Of a DNA stretch of 49,410 bases, positions 1 to 8,093 are shown one piece after another. The DNA is taken from the NCBI GenBank assembly GCA_030146875.1, contig JASLAX010000202.1:1-49410 (forward strand), written 5' to 3'. The notes beneath the pieces are model-generated. The model made no database searches. It saw only the letters and a program-made list of their open reading frames with translations, and was not told where the DNA came from. The position numbers and the translations under genes were made by a program. The DNA is from Longimicrobiaceae bacterium (GTDB taxonomy: Bacteria; Gemmatimonadota; Gemmatimonadetes; Longimicrobiales; Longimicrobiaceae). Each line of letters opens with the position of its first letter. The stretch's first letter is position 1.

Positions 1-125
1 CTCGGGCGGGCGCCCGCCACCGCGGCCCGCGCGGCGATGCCGGCCGCCATGGCCTCCCACCGCTCCGGCGACGGCCGCAGCGCGGACAGGTCGAGCGGTC
101 CGCCGTCGTCCAGGTCGTGTCGCAT
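1..125 (-). CDS. Partial gene after ECF sigma factor, probable anti-sigma protein (5' end only)
   Basis: Only the first 41 codons lie in the window; the gene runs off the left edge. It starts with ATG at 125, five bases after the sigma-factor stop, and the purine-rich GAGGAC at the end of the sigma gene serves as its ribosome binding site, so the two are co-transcribed. The visible residues begin MRHDLDDGGPLDLSALRPSP, acidic and without a membrane segment. No motif identifies the family. A partner directly behind an ECF sigma gene is most often its anti-sigma factor; this is inference from position only. Confidence 0.6.
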   Translation of the reverse strand, partial: MRHDLDDGGPLDLSALRPSPERWEAMAAGIAARAAVAGARP

Positions 126-130
126 GGTGC

Positions 131-694
131 TCAGTCCTCCTCGCGGACCAGGGTGCCCAGCTGCGCGCGCATGGCGCGGCGGGCGTGGAACAGGTGGTGA
201 CGGACCGTACCCTCGGGAAGCCCCAGCGACTCGGCGATCTCGCGGTGCTTCCACCCCTCCAGGTCGTGGAGGAGCAGGACCTCGCGCCGGACGGGGGGAA
301 GGGTGGAGAGGCCGTCGGCCAGGCGGCCGCGCAGCTCCGAGTTCTCGGCGTCGCGGGCGGGGCTTCCGGGGGCGGCGCGCGACTCGGCCACGTCCAGCGG
401 GAGCGAGGTGCGGATGCCCTCGTAGCGGCGGTGGTTGCGGGCGCGGTTGCGCACGATCTGCAGCAGCCAGGCGGAGAAGCGCTCCGGCTTGCGGCACTCC
501 GCCAGCCGCTGCAGCGCCACCACCATCGCCTCCTGCACCACGTCCTCGGCATCGGCCGGGTCGCCGGTCACGGCCAGCGCCACCGCGTAGGCGGGGCCCA
601 GGTGCATCCGCACCAGCCGGTCGATGGCCTCGGCGTCGCCCCCGAGCGCGCGGGCGACCAGCGGGGCCGTGTCCTCCCGGGCGTCCCCCTTCAA
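131..694 (-). CDS. ECF-type RNA polymerase sigma factor (187 aa)
   Basis: Directs RNA polymerase to a dedicated promoter set. Region 2 is seen as DPADAEDVVQEAMVVALQRL followed by FSAWLLQIVRNRARNHRR, and region 4 as LPPVRREVLLLHDLEGW followed by the helix-turn-helix HREIAESLGLPEGTVRHHL, the usual order and length of a minimal ECF sigma factor. The reading frame stays open far upstream; the start chosen is TTG at 694 because GGGAG lies nine bases before it and it precedes the first conserved residues. The gene lies 49 bases after the GNAT gene on the same strand and is followed by a probable anti-sigma gene. No target promoter can be assigned here. Confidence 0.9.
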   Translation of the reverse strand: MKGDAREDTAPLVARALGGDAEAIDRLVRMHLGPAYAVALAVTGDPADAEDVVQEAMVVALQRLAECRKPERFSAWLLQIVRNRARNHRRYEGIRTSLPLDVAESRAAPGSPARDAENSELRGRLADGLSTLPPVRREVLLLHDLEGWKHREIAESLGLPEGTVRHHLFHARRAMRAQLGTLVREED

Positions 695-743
695 GACACG
701 CGGCTCCCGCCGGACGTTGCGTCCGGCCGCGTCGCGGCGGGTC

Positions 744-1394
744 TCACGGGGCCCGGAGCATCGCCAGGCGCGTGCGCGTCCGGCTCCCCGCCCGCACGCG
801 GGCCAGGCGGTCGGCCACCGGCTGGCCGCCCAGGTCCAGGTGCCAGAGCGCGGAGACGATGCGCCCCGCGCCGGGGTAGGTCTCGTCCACCTCGCCCGCG
901 CGCGTCCAGCCCAGCGCCTCCAGGAACGGGTGCGAGGCACGGTTCTCCACCGGCCACGCGACCGTGGTCGCGAAGACGTGCGTGTGGCCGCCGGCCTCCA
1001 GCTCCTCGACGCCGGCGAGCGCCATCGCCGCGGCGGCGACGCGCCGGCCCCGGCCGGGGAGCACCGCGAGCTGGTCGAAGTAGCCCACGCGCGCGCCCTC
1101 CATCCGCGGCTCCGCGCCGTACCAGTGGATGGCGGCGCGCCGCGTCCACAGGTCCGAGGCGCGCACGGCATCGTCCGGAAGGACGACGGAGACGCCCGCC
1201 ACGCCACCGTCGTCCTCCAGCACCCGCACGGTCCCGTGGGTCAGGTACGCCTCGTACCCCTCGCGCGTGGAGCCCAGGAGGAAGCCGCCCGTGGGCGCCG
1301 TTCCGCGCGCCGGGGGGATGGCCAGGGCGGCCTTCAGGGCCAGGATCCCGTCCAGGTCCCGCGGCGTGGCGGGGCGGAGCCGCCACCCGCTCAC
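744..1394 (-). CDS. GNAT-family N-acetyltransferase (216 aa)
   Basis: Predicted acetyl-CoA-dependent acetyltransferase with unknown acceptor. The N-terminal strand LRPATPRDLDGILALK and the central segment GYFDQLAVLPGRGRRVAAAA, a degenerate acetyl-CoA-binding R-x-x-G-R/G loop, are typical of the GNAT fold; HPFLEALGWTRAG near residue 175 is the usual C-terminal strand. The GTG start at 1394 overlaps the stop of the desaturase gene in a GTGA tetranucleotide, so translation is coupled. Position between a lipid desaturase and a sigma factor suggests one co-regulated unit, but the substrate cannot be read from sequence. Confidence 0.8.
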   Translation of the reverse strand: MSGWRLRPATPRDLDGILALKAALAIPPARGTAPTGGFLLGSTREGYEAYLTHGTVRVLEDDGGVAGVSVVLPDDAVRASDLWTRRAAIHWYGAEPRMEGARVGYFDQLAVLPGRGRRVAAAAMALAGVEELEAGGHTHVFATTVAWPVENRASHPFLEALGWTRAGEVDETYPGAGRIVSALWHLDLGGQPVADRLARVRAGSRTRTRLAMLRAP

Positions 1395-2377
1395 TGCCGC
1401 CCCGGCCGCAGCGCCACCGAGAACTCCCCCACGTCGGCCGCGTTCTCGATCAGCGGGCCGCGCGCCTGCTGGCGGATGGCGGCCCAGAGCGAGTGGACCT
1501 TCTGGTTCTCGCCGTACGCCGCGGGCAGCTCGTGGCGCCGCACGGGGAGCTCGAACCAGGGGACGCTGGGGTCGTGGTGGTGGGTGGCGTGCTCGTTGAA
1601 GTTCAGCAGCAGCCACGAGAAGAACCGGTTGCGCGGCAGCGAGCGCACGTTGTGGCGCACGTCCGGGCCCACGCTGGTGTCGTAGTGGTACACGTACAGC
1701 AGCAGCGACCACACCCACGCGAAGAACGCCAGCGGCAGCCCCAGGCTCCACACCCACAGCTCGGGGCCCAGGAGGAACGCGAACGCCGCGTGGAAGCCGA
1801 TCCCGGCCAGCAGCTCCGCCCAGGCGCGGACGCGCCGCGCGGGCGTCCAGTGCTTGAAGACGGGCGACAGCCGCTCGGCCCATCCCACCGGGGCCACCAG
1901 GAAGAGCAGCACGGAGACGAGCGAGTGCACGAAGAACCCGCCGCCGAAGACCAGCCAGAGCCACACCGCGTGGTACCAGGCCCGACGCAGCGGGGTGGGC
2001 TCGGCGCGGGTGACGAAGGTGTCCAGGTTCGCGGTGGCGTGGTCGCGCCGGTTGTGGCCGTGGTGGAAGTAGTGGATCTTCCGGTACACGGTGAACGGCG
2101 CGGCCACCGGGAGGAGGAGGATCGTGCCCCACGCGTCGTTCCAGCCCGGCGACTCCGGGAAGAGCTTCTTGTGGATGGCCTCGTGCGCCGCGATGTACAT
2201 GCGGTCCAGCCAGAGCCCCTGGAACACGACCAGCAGGGCCAGGAGGACGACGGCGCCCGGCGGGTCGTAGCGCAGGACGGCCCAGGTGGCGGCGATCGCG
2301 GCGAGGAACAGCCCCACCGTCTCGCTCAGGAGGCGGGGCGACACGCGCTCGGGGGTGACGGCGGATGGTGCGGGCAC
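1391..2377 (-). CDS. Membrane fatty acid desaturase family protein (328 aa)
   Basis: Integral-membrane di-iron enzyme expected to introduce a double bond (or hydroxyl) into an acyl chain. The three histidine boxes are present in order: HEAIHKK, HYFHHGHNRRDH and NEHATHHHDPS. Four hydrophobic segments surround them, for example LFLAAIAATWAVL and AVVLLALLVVFQGLWL. I place the start at GTG 2377 because GGAGG lies nine bases upstream; a GTG at 2428 also keeps the frame but sits inside a likely -10 element (TTAGATT) and has no Shine-Dalgarno sequence. It is first in a minus-strand unit with the GNAT gene (4-base overlap) and probably the ECF sigma gene. The regiospecificity is unknown. Confidence 0.88.
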   Translation of the reverse strand: MPAPSAVTPERVSPRLLSETVGLFLAAIAATWAVLRYDPPGAVVLLALLVVFQGLWLDRMYIAAHEAIHKKLFPESPGWNDAWGTILLLPVAAPFTVYRKIHYFHHGHNRRDHATANLDTFVTRAEPTPLRRAWYHAVWLWLVFGGGFFVHSLVSVLLFLVAPVGWAERLSPVFKHWTPARRVRAWAELLAGIGFHAAFAFLLGPELWVWSLGLPLAFFAWVWSLLLYVYHYDTSVGPDVRHNVRSLPRNRFFSWLLLNFNEHATHHHDPSVPWFELPVRRHELPAAYGENQKVHSLWAAIRQQARGPLIENAADVGEFSVALRPGRQ

Positions 2378-2487
2378 GGGACGGGACCTCCGGAGGGGCA
2401 CGGCGGGGGACGGTGAACAATCTAACACCCCGCCCCGCCTCCGCCTACGCCCCCTCCGATCCCGCCCGGCCGGTCCACCTCCGACCC

Positions 2488-2536
2488 GGCGGCTGAAGCC
2501 GCTGCAACGACCACACGAAGCCCGCCTTCGCGGGCT
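2488..2536. repeat. GC-rich REP-like hairpin repeat, family A variant
   Basis: The sequence has a first stem GGCGGC/GCCGC around TGAA, a short ACGACCACACGA linker and a second stem AGCCCGC/GCGGGCT around CTTC. The layout (stem with GTGAAGC loop, ACCACG-like linker, second stem) is the same as in the copies at 24606 and 47670, although the stems differ in sequence, which points to compensatory change. Confidence 0.5.
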
Positions 2537-2673
2537 GGCCTGCCTCCGTCTCGCCCGGACCTCCGTCTACGAGACGGGCTCCTGCGGGTCCATCGGACGC
2601 CTCCGACCCTATTCCGTGGACGGCAGCCCTTCGGCAGGCGCATGCGGAAGCGCGGCGGAGTGGCCGCCCGCGA

Positions 2674-2712
2674 CTCCGCGTTCTCCGCGCCTCCGCGTGA
2701 GACCGCCGTTGC
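2674..2712. repeat. CCTCCGCG-type intergenic repeat, family C copy 1
   Basis: Short units of CTCCGCG follow each other and end in CCTCCGCGTGAGACCGCCGTT. A closely similar end, CCTCCTCGTGAGAGCTGCCGTT split over the same layout, is found at 37501-37540, and an inverted copy near 30538-30600. Confidence 0.5.
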
Positions 2713-2742
2713 CGTCGGCGTCAGCTGTCGGGAACCCGCGCC

Positions 2743-4182
2743 CTACGCAGCCGTCGTCTCGCGCGAAGCGCGGGCGGGCTTCCGGTTGAGCACGTGCACG
2801 GCCTCGCCGAGCAGGTGGCGGAACGCCTCGCCGACGGACTCGGAGAGCGTGGGGTGCGGGTGGATGGTCATCGCCACGTCCTCCGGCGCGGCCACCATCT
2901 CCAGCGCGAACGCCGCCTCCGCGATCAGCTCCCCCGCCTCCGGGCCGACGATCCCCACGCCCAGGATCCGCTCCGCGTCCGCCACCACCTTCACGAACCC
3001 CTCCGTCTCCCCCAGCGCCATCGCGCGGCCCGAGGCGGAGAAGGGGAAGCGGCCCACGCGCACCTCCCCGCCCCGGGCGCGCGCCTCCGCCTCCGTCAGG
3101 CCCACCTGCGCGACCTCCGGATCGGTGAAGACCACGGCCGGCATGGCGTAGCCGTCCAGCCGCACGCGCCTGCCGGCGATCACCTCCGCCGCCACCTCCG
3201 CCTCGCGGAACGCCTTGTGGGCCAGGTAGGGCGCCCCGACCAGGTCGCCTACGGCCCAGACGCCGGGGGCGGAGGTCCGCAGCCCGTCGTCCACCGCCAC
3301 GTGCCCCCGCGCGTCCACCCGCACGCCGGCGGAGTCGAGGCCGAGCCCCTGCGTCCACGGCCGGAAGCCGACGGCGACGAGGACGCGCTCCACCTCGACC
3401 GTGCGGACGGCGCCCGCAGCCTCGACGGAGACGGCGGCGCCCTCCCCCCGCGGCTCCCAGCCCAGGGCCTTCGCCCCCGTCAGCACCTCCGCCCCCCTGG
3501 CCCGCAGCCTCCGCTCGACGACGCGCACCAGCTCGCGGTCCACGCCCGGGAGCAGCCCGTCGGACGCCTCCACCACCGTCAGCCGGGTCCCCAGGCGCTG
3601 CAGCATCATCCCCAGCTCCAGGCCGACGACGCCACCGCCGATCACCAGCATGGACGCCGGGACGCGGTCGATGTCCACCACGTGCCGCGCCGTCAGGATG
3701 CGCTCGCCGTCCGGGGCGAAGCCGGGAAGCTCCGCCAGGCGCGCGCCGGTCGCCAGCACGATGCCCTGGCTCGCGGTGTGGCGGGCGACGGAGCCGTCCG
3801 CCGCGCGCACCTCCACCGTGCGCGCGTCCAGCAGCCGCGCCGTGCCGTTCGCCACCTCTCCCCCGTTGGCGCGGATCAGCGAGCCCACGCTCCCCGTCAG
3901 CCGCTCCACGATCCCGGCCTTCCACGCCTGCGTGCGGACCATGTCGATGGCCGGCTCGCCCGCGTCGATCCCCATCTCGCCCGCGCGGCGGATGCGGTCC
4001 ACCGTGGCCGCGGCGGAGATGAGCGCCTTGGACGGGATGCACCCCCAGTTCAGGCACACGCCTCCCAGCGAGTCCTTCTCCACCACCAGCGTACGCCTCC
4101 CGAGCTGCGCCAGGCGGATCGCCGCCGTGTACCCGCCCGGCCCGCCGCCGACCACGATCGCGTCGTGGGAATTCCCCTCCAT
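2743..4182 (-). CDS. lpdA: Dihydrolipoyl dehydrogenase-like FAD/NAD disulfide reductase (479 aa)
   Basis: Pyridine-nucleotide disulfide oxidoreductase of the dihydrolipoamide dehydrogenase group. Seen: FAD-binding VGGGPGGYTAA near residues 11-21, the redox-active pair GVCLNWGCIPSK (Cys43 and Cys48), the NAD-binding VIGGGVVGLELG near residue 180, the FAD segment WAVGDLVGAPYLAHKA and the C-terminal catalytic HPHPTLSE. Length is normal. No E1 or E2 dehydrogenase subunits are nearby; instead the gene lies next to a TetR gene, with the same perfect palindrome before both. It may therefore be an electrophile- or redox-stress-inducible reductase rather than the housekeeping E3. Start is ATG 4182 with GGAGAGGG upstream. 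Confidence 0.88.
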   Translation of the reverse strand: MEGNSHDAIVVGGGPGGYTAAIRLAQLGRRTLVVEKDSLGGVCLNWGCIPSKALISAAATVDRIRRAGEMGIDAGEPAIDMVRTQAWKAGIVERLTGSVGSLIRANGGEVANGTARLLDARTVEVRAADGSVARHTASQGIVLATGARLAELPGFAPDGERILTARHVVDIDRVPASMLVIGGGVVGLELGMMLQRLGTRLTVVEASDGLLPGVDRELVRVVERRLRARGAEVLTGAKALGWEPRGEGAAVSVEAAGAVRTVEVERVLVAVGFRPWTQGLGLDSAGVRVDARGHVAVDDGLRTSAPGVWAVGDLVGAPYLAHKAFREAEVAAEVIAGRRVRLDGYAMPAVVFTDPEVAQVGLTEAEARARGGEVRVGRFPFSASGRAMALGETEGFVKVVADAERILGVGIVGPEAGELIAEAAFALEMVAAPEDVAMTIHPHPTLSESVGEAFRHLLGEAVHVLNRKPARASRETTAA

Positions 4183-4197
4183 GGTGTCCCTCTCCGG

Positions 4198-4226
4198 TGA
4201 TAGAGACCGATCGGTCTCTTCGTGAA
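4198..4226 (-). promoter_or_regulatory. Promoter of the lpdA-like gene with TetR-type operator in the spacer
   Basis: On the minus strand TTCACG (4221-4226), a 17-base spacer and CTATCA (4198-4203) form a weak sigma-70 promoter. The spacer is almost filled by the perfect 18-bp palindrome AGAGACCGATCGGTCTCT at 4202-4219. A bound dimer would block polymerase. The same core, GAGACCGATCGGTCTC, lies before the adjacent TetR gene. Confidence 0.75.
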
Positions 4227-4273
4227 CGAACGAGAGGGCGGCGCGCTCGTGGCGGCCGCCCTGGGAACCCGGC

Positions 4274-4867
4274 TCAGACGGCGACGGTCGCCTGCAGCCA
4301 CTCCTCCAGGTGCGCGGCGGCGCGGCGCACGTGCACGCCGTCGTCGTACAGGCGCGAGAGCATGATCCCGCCCTCCAGCGCCGAGACCACGATCGAGGCC
4401 ACCGTCTCCGCGTCGGCCTCCGGGCGCATCTGGCCGCGCGCCACGCCGCCCTCCACCGTGCGGCGGATCTCCGCGCGCAGGCCGTCCATCGCCTGCCGGG
4501 CGCGCTCGCGCAGGAGCGGGTTGCCGTCGTCGCTCTCGATCCCCGCGTTCATCACCGGGCACCCGCCGGGAACGGGGGGATCGTCCGGGATGCGCGCGAA
4601 CACGGCGATGATGGCGCGCAGGCGGCTCATGGAGTCGCGCTGCCCCTCCAGCGCCGCGGCGAAGCGCTCCGTCATGCGCTCCACCGCGTAGTCGAACGCC
4701 TCCAGGGCCAGCGCCTCCTTGCTCTCGAAGTGGCGGTAGATGCCGCCCTTCTGCAGCCCGGTGGCCGCCATGATGTCCGCCAGCGAGGCCCCCGCGAAGC
4801 CCTGCTGGTTGAAGAGCCCCGCCGCCTGCTTCACGATGTTCTCGCGCGTCTGCTCGCCGCTGCGCAT
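4274..4867 (-). CDS. TetR/AcrR-family transcriptional regulator (197 aa)
   Basis: N-terminal helix-turn-helix is clear: FNQQGFAGASLADIMAATGL followed by QKGGIYRHFESKEALALEAF, the TetR signature. The C-terminal ligand domain holds PGGCPVMNAG with a cysteine at residue 103. NemR of Escherichia coli, whose operator (TAGACC-N4-GGTCTA) resembles the site here, uses a reactive Cys106, so a thiol-based sensor is possible; that is inference. I chose ATG 4867 because GGGAG sits five bases upstream; an earlier in-frame GTG at 4873 overlaps that binding site. The palindrome before this gene and before the flavoprotein gene implies autorepression plus control of the neighbour, 91 bases downstream. Confidence 0.93.
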   Translation of the reverse strand: MRSGEQTRENIVKQAAGLFNQQGFAGASLADIMAATGLQKGGIYRHFESKEALALEAFDYAVERMTERFAAALEGQRDSMSRLRAIIAVFARIPDDPPVPGGCPVMNAGIESDDGNPLLRERARQAMDGLRAEIRRTVEGGVARGQMRPEADAETVASIVVSALEGGIMLSRLYDDGVHVRRAAAHLEEWLQATVAV

Positions 4868-4885
4868 CACCACTCCCGCTGTTGT

Positions 4886-4931
4886 GAGACCGATCGGTCT
4901 CCAAGCTACTCCGCGTCTCCACGCGGGTCAA
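4886..4931 (-). promoter_or_regulatory. TetR gene promoter with operator at the transcription start
   Basis: Minus strand: -35 TTGACC (4926-4931), 17-base spacer, -10 TAGCTT (4903-4908). The perfect 16-bp palindrome GAGACCGATCGGTCTC occupies 4886-4901, just after the -10 and over the expected start of transcription, which is a classical autorepression layout. Confidence 0.8.
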
Positions 4932-5059
4932 GGATCGTGCTCGCGCGGGGATACCGTTCCCGACGCGCCCGCCGGGCCTTATACTTCCCCGTGGCGGGCC
5001 GCCCCGGCCCCGCCCTCCGCGCCCCCTCCTCCACGCCCGCCGCAGGGAGCCCCCGGCCG

Positions 5060-7417
5060 ATGACGTGGCAGGCGAACCCGTTCTTCCTTCCGCTCGTCCT
5101 CTCCGCCTCCATCACCCTGGTCCTGGGGGCCTTCGCCTACCGGCACCGCACGGTGGCGGCGGCGCCCTCGTTCGTGCTGCTGATGGCGGCGTGCGCCTGG
5201 TGGTCGCTGTCGTACGCCGTGTACCAGGGAACCACCACGCTCCCCGCGCGCCTGCTCTGGGCCAAGATGATCCAGGTGGGCGCCATCACCGTGCCGGTGG
5301 CGTGGGCAGTCTTCTCGCTCCGCTACACGCGCCGCACCGAGTGGACGACCCCGCTGCGCGTGGCCCTGCTCTCGGCGGTGCCCGCGCTCACGCTGGTCCT
5401 GGCGCTCACCAACGAGCGGCACGGGCTGTTCTGGAGCGAGTTCTCGCTGGCCTTCCGCGGCGGGCGCACCGCCGTCAACTCGGTGCCCGCGTGGGGCTTC
5501 TGGCTGCACGTGTGGTACTCGTGGGCGCTCATGTCGCTGGCCGTGCTGCTGCTGGTGCTGCGCGTGGTACGCTCGCCGCACCTCTTCCGCCGGCAGGCCT
5601 CGGTGGTGCTGGCCGGGGCGCTGCTCCCCTGGGTGGGGAACGTGCTGCACGTGTCGGCCGTGGTGCGCTTTCCGGCCAACCCCATGCCTTTCCTGTTCAC
5701 CCTGAGCGGCGCCGCGTTCGCCTGGGCCATCTTCCGCTTCCGCTTCCTGGACCTGCGTCCCGTGGCGCGCGAGCTGGTGATGGAGGAGATGGGCGACGGC
5801 GTGGTGGTGATGGACCACGAGGGGCGGCTGCTGGACTTCAACCCCGCCGCCCGCGAGATCCTGGGGATCCCGCACCCGCCGCCGGTGGGCCTTCCCGCCG
5901 CCGCGGTGCTGGGCGCGTGGGCCGACCCCGTGGGCGCCGTGCCCGAGGGCACTGCCGCGCGGGCCGAGGTGACCCGCGGCGAGGGGAGCGCCCGACGCAC
6001 CTTCGACCTGCGCATCACCCCGCTCGCCGACCGGCGGGAGCAGTTCACCGGCCGGCTGGTGGTGATGCGCGACGTGTCCGAGCGGGTGCGCATGGAGGAG
6101 CAGCTCCGGAAGAGCGCCTTCTACGACGGCCTGACGGGGCTGGCCAACCGCGCCCTGTTCATGGACCGCCTGCAGCTCGCGGTGGAGCGCGGCCGGCGGG
6201 GCACGCACCCCTTCGCGCTGCTCTTCCTGGACCTGGACCGCTTCAAGGTGGTGAACGACTCGCTGGGCCACCACGTGGGCGACGAGCTGCTGGTGGCGGT
6301 GGCGCGGCGGCTGGAGGCGTGCCTGCGCCCCAGCGACACCGTGGCCCGCTTCGGCGGCGACGAGTTCGCCGTGCTGGTGGAGGACCTGACGGGGTTGAAC
6401 GAGGCCGAGCTGGTGGCCGAGCGCGTCCACGCCGCCGTCTCGGCCCCGGTCACGCTGGCGGGGCACGACCTGGTCCCCTCGGCCAGCGTGGGGCTGGTGT
6501 GGGGCGCCGACCCCGACACGCAGGCCGACGTGCTGCTGCGCAACGCGGACATGGCCATGTACCGCGCCAAGGCCAGCGGCGAGGGGCCCTACGAGGTGTT
6601 CGACCGCGAGATGCACCGCGCCGCCATGGAGCGCCTGCGGCTGGAGGCCGACCTGCGCCGCGCGGTGGACGGCGGCGAGCTGCGGCTGTACTACCAGCCC
6701 GTGCTGTCGCTGCGGGAAGGCCGGCTGGCGGGGTTCGAGGCGCTGCTGCGCTGGGAGCACCCCCAGCGCGGGCTGCTGGCTCCGGCGGACTTCATGCGCG
6801 TGGCCGAGGAGACGGGGCTCATGACCTCCGTGGGCGGCTGGGTGCTGCGCGAGGGCACGCGGATGCTGCGCGAGTGGCAGGAGCGCTTCCCCGTTGAGCC
6901 CCCCGTGTCGCTCACGGTGAACCTCTCGGGCCGCGAGCTGGCGCACCCGTCGTTCCTGCCCACGCTGGAGCGGGCGCTGGCCGACCACCCGGTGCGGCCG
7001 GGGTCGCTGCGGGTGGAGATCGCCGAGAGCGTGCTGCGCGAGAACGCGGGGCGGGTGGAGGAGGTGCTGGGAAGGCTGGCGGAGCTGGAGGTGGAGTGCT
7101 CGATGGACGACTTCGGGACGGGAGCCTCCTCGCTGGCGTACCTGCACCGCTTTCCCATCGGGATGATGAAGATCGACCGCTCCTTCGTCTCGCGCCTGGG
7201 GAGCGGCGGCGAGGCGGACGAGATGGTGCGCAGCATCGTCTCCCTGGCCCGCGCCATGGGGATGGAGGTCACGGCGGAGGGGGTGGAGACGGCGGAGCAG
7301 GAGGAGCGGCTTCGCGCGCTCGATTGCCGCTACGTGATGGGGTACCGCTTCGCCGGTCCGGGAACGGAGGGCGAGGCCACCGACCGGCTGGCGCGCGAGA
7401 TGGCGCCGGCCACGTAG
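5060..7417 (+). CDS. Membrane-bound PAS-GGDEF-EAL cyclic-di-GMP protein (785 aa)
   Basis: Probable bifunctional cyclic-di-GMP synthase and phosphodiesterase. Residues 1-230 form a seven-helix membrane module like the N-terminal 7TM domain of sensor histidine kinases. A PAS domain follows (about 237-340), then GGDEF with the motif intact at 432-436 and an RxxD product-inhibition site (RPSD) five residues before it. The EAL domain has GFEALLRW at 558-565 and later NLSGRE, DDFGTGASSLAYL and EGVET, so both activities look competent. Start is ATG 5060 with GGGAGC ten bases upstream; the frame is open further upstream but that part is antisense to the TetR gene. Confidence 0.93.
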   Translation: MTWQANPFFLPLVLSASITLVLGAFAYRHRTVAAAPSFVLLMAACAWWSLSYAVYQGTTTLPARLLWAKMIQVGAITVPVAWAVFSLRYTRRTEWTTPLRVALLSAVPALTLVLALTNERHGLFWSEFSLAFRGGRTAVNSVPAWGFWLHVWYSWALMSLAVLLLVLRVVRSPHLFRRQASVVLAGALLPWVGNVLHVSAVVRFPANPMPFLFTLSGAAFAWAIFRFRFLDLRPVARELVMEEMGDGVVVMDHEGRLLDFNPAAREILGIPHPPPVGLPAAAVLGAWADPVGAVPEGTAARAEVTRGEGSARRTFDLRITPLADRREQFTGRLVVMRDVSERVRMEEQLRKSAFYDGLTGLANRALFMDRLQLAVERGRRGTHPFALLFLDLDRFKVVNDSLGHHVGDELLVAVARRLEACLRPSDTVARFGGDEFAVLVEDLTGLNEAELVAERVHAAVSAPVTLAGHDLVPSASVGLVWGADPDTQADVLLRNADMAMYRAKASGEGPYEVFDREMHRAAMERLRLEADLRRAVDGGELRLYYQPVLSLREGRLAGFEALLRWEHPQRGLLAPADFMRVAEETGLMTSVGGWVLREGTRMLREWQERFPVEPPVSLTVNLSGRELAHPSFLPTLERALADHPVRPGSLRVEIAESVLRENAGRVEEVLGRLAELEVECSMDDFGTGASSLAYLHRFPIGMMKIDRSFVSRLGSGGEADEMVRSIVSLARAMGMEVTAEGVETAEQEERLRALDCRYVMGYRFAGPGTEGEATDRLAREMAPAT

Positions 7418-7499
7418 CACGGCGGCCGGGAAGGCGCCTGGGGGGGCCGCCGCCGCGGGAGCGGGGCGGGAGCCAAACACCACACCGGAGAGGTGGAGA

Positions 7500-7856
7500 A
7501 TGTACTACCGTACCATCGTCCGCATCGTGTCCGCCGAGCAGCCCGCCCGCCCCGTCTCCGGGATCCGGGTGTCGCTCTTCGACCACGACACCTTCCTGAA
7601 GGACGACCTGCTGGGCACCGGCACCACCGACGCCGCGGGCGAGGCGTCCATCCAGTACAACTCCGACCAGTTCGTGGACGTGGACGACCGCCTCACCGGC
7701 GTGTTCCCGGACCTGTACGTGGTGATCCACGGCGCCGGCGACGAGGTGGTGCTGAGCACCCGCGAGGAGATGGTGCGGAACACCCCCCGCAAGGAGATCA
7801 CGGTCGCGCTCACCGCCGACCAGGAGCAGCGCGCCCGCGCGGGCGGAGCCGCCTGA
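7500..7856 (+). CDS. Hypothetical beta-rich protein (118 aa)
   Basis: No family recognised with confidence. The sequence has alternating hydrophobic strands, VSGIRVSLFDHDTFLKDD, LLGTGTTDAAGEASIQYNSD and DLYVVIHGAGDEVVLST, in the pattern of a small beta sandwich such as transthyretin-like or C2-like domains: a loop of acidic residues (DHDTFLKDD), an LGTGTTDAAGEA turn and PDLYVVI. There is no signal peptide, so a cytoplasmic location is likely. A strong binding site (GGAGAGGTGGAG) precedes the ATG. It follows the cyclic-di-GMP gene by 82 bases and could be co-transcribed. Confidence 0.7.
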   Translation: MYYRTIVRIVSAEQPARPVSGIRVSLFDHDTFLKDDLLGTGTTDAAGEASIQYNSDQFVDVDDRLTGVFPDLYVVIHGAGDEVVLSTREEMVRNTPRKEITVALTADQEQRARAGGAA

Positions 7857-8013
7857 CCGGGGCGTCCGCCCGCGCGGGCGTTCCGCGTGGGGAGGTGCTG
7901 CGTGGCCGTCTGCGCCCGGTCCCTCATCCGTGCCCGCCGGAGAACGGCGATGGGTAGCCGAAAGCGGGGGTAGGGTCGGCGTTCTCGGAACCGCGAGACG
8001 GCTGGTGCAACCG

Positions 8014-8053
8014 TACGACGGCGCGGCGAAGTAGGTTTCGCCGCGCCGTCGTA
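8014..8053. terminator. Perfect 17-bp hairpin between convergent genes
   Basis: TACGACGGCGCGGCGAA (8014-8030) pairs perfectly with its complement at 8037-8053 around a GTAGGT loop. It lies between the 118-aa gene and the convergent ABC permease gene and probably ends transcription from both sides, although no long T run follows. Confidence 0.65.
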
Positions 8054-8093
8054 TCGTTGGATGCAGGAAAGGGCCATAGCGTTGCAGGGCAAT

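Larger units (their letters stand above)
2378..2742. other. Intergenic region with dispersed repeats
   Basis: This gap separates the desaturase and flavoprotein genes. I see no gene in it. It contains a GC-rich hairpin repeat near 2488-2536 and a CCTCCGCG-type direct repeat near 2674-2712, both of which have relatives elsewhere in the window. The right edge at 2378-2440 carries the likely desaturase promoter (-10-like TTAGATT). Confidence 0.6.

Noticed and set aside
185..2416. Long plus-strand open frame of 743 codons
   Set aside because: Antisense to the sigma, GNAT and desaturase genes; its composition (Arg/Gly/Pro/His-rich, no domain) is a GC-skew shadow.
4310..5059. Upstream extension of the GGDEF-EAL frame by 250 codons
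   Set aside because: It runs over the antisense strand of the TetR gene and its promoter; the binding site and first membrane helix favour 5060.
4979..7483. Minus-strand open frame of 834 codons
   Set aside because: Exact antisense of the GGDEF-EAL gene; His/Gln/Arg-rich translation without any motif.
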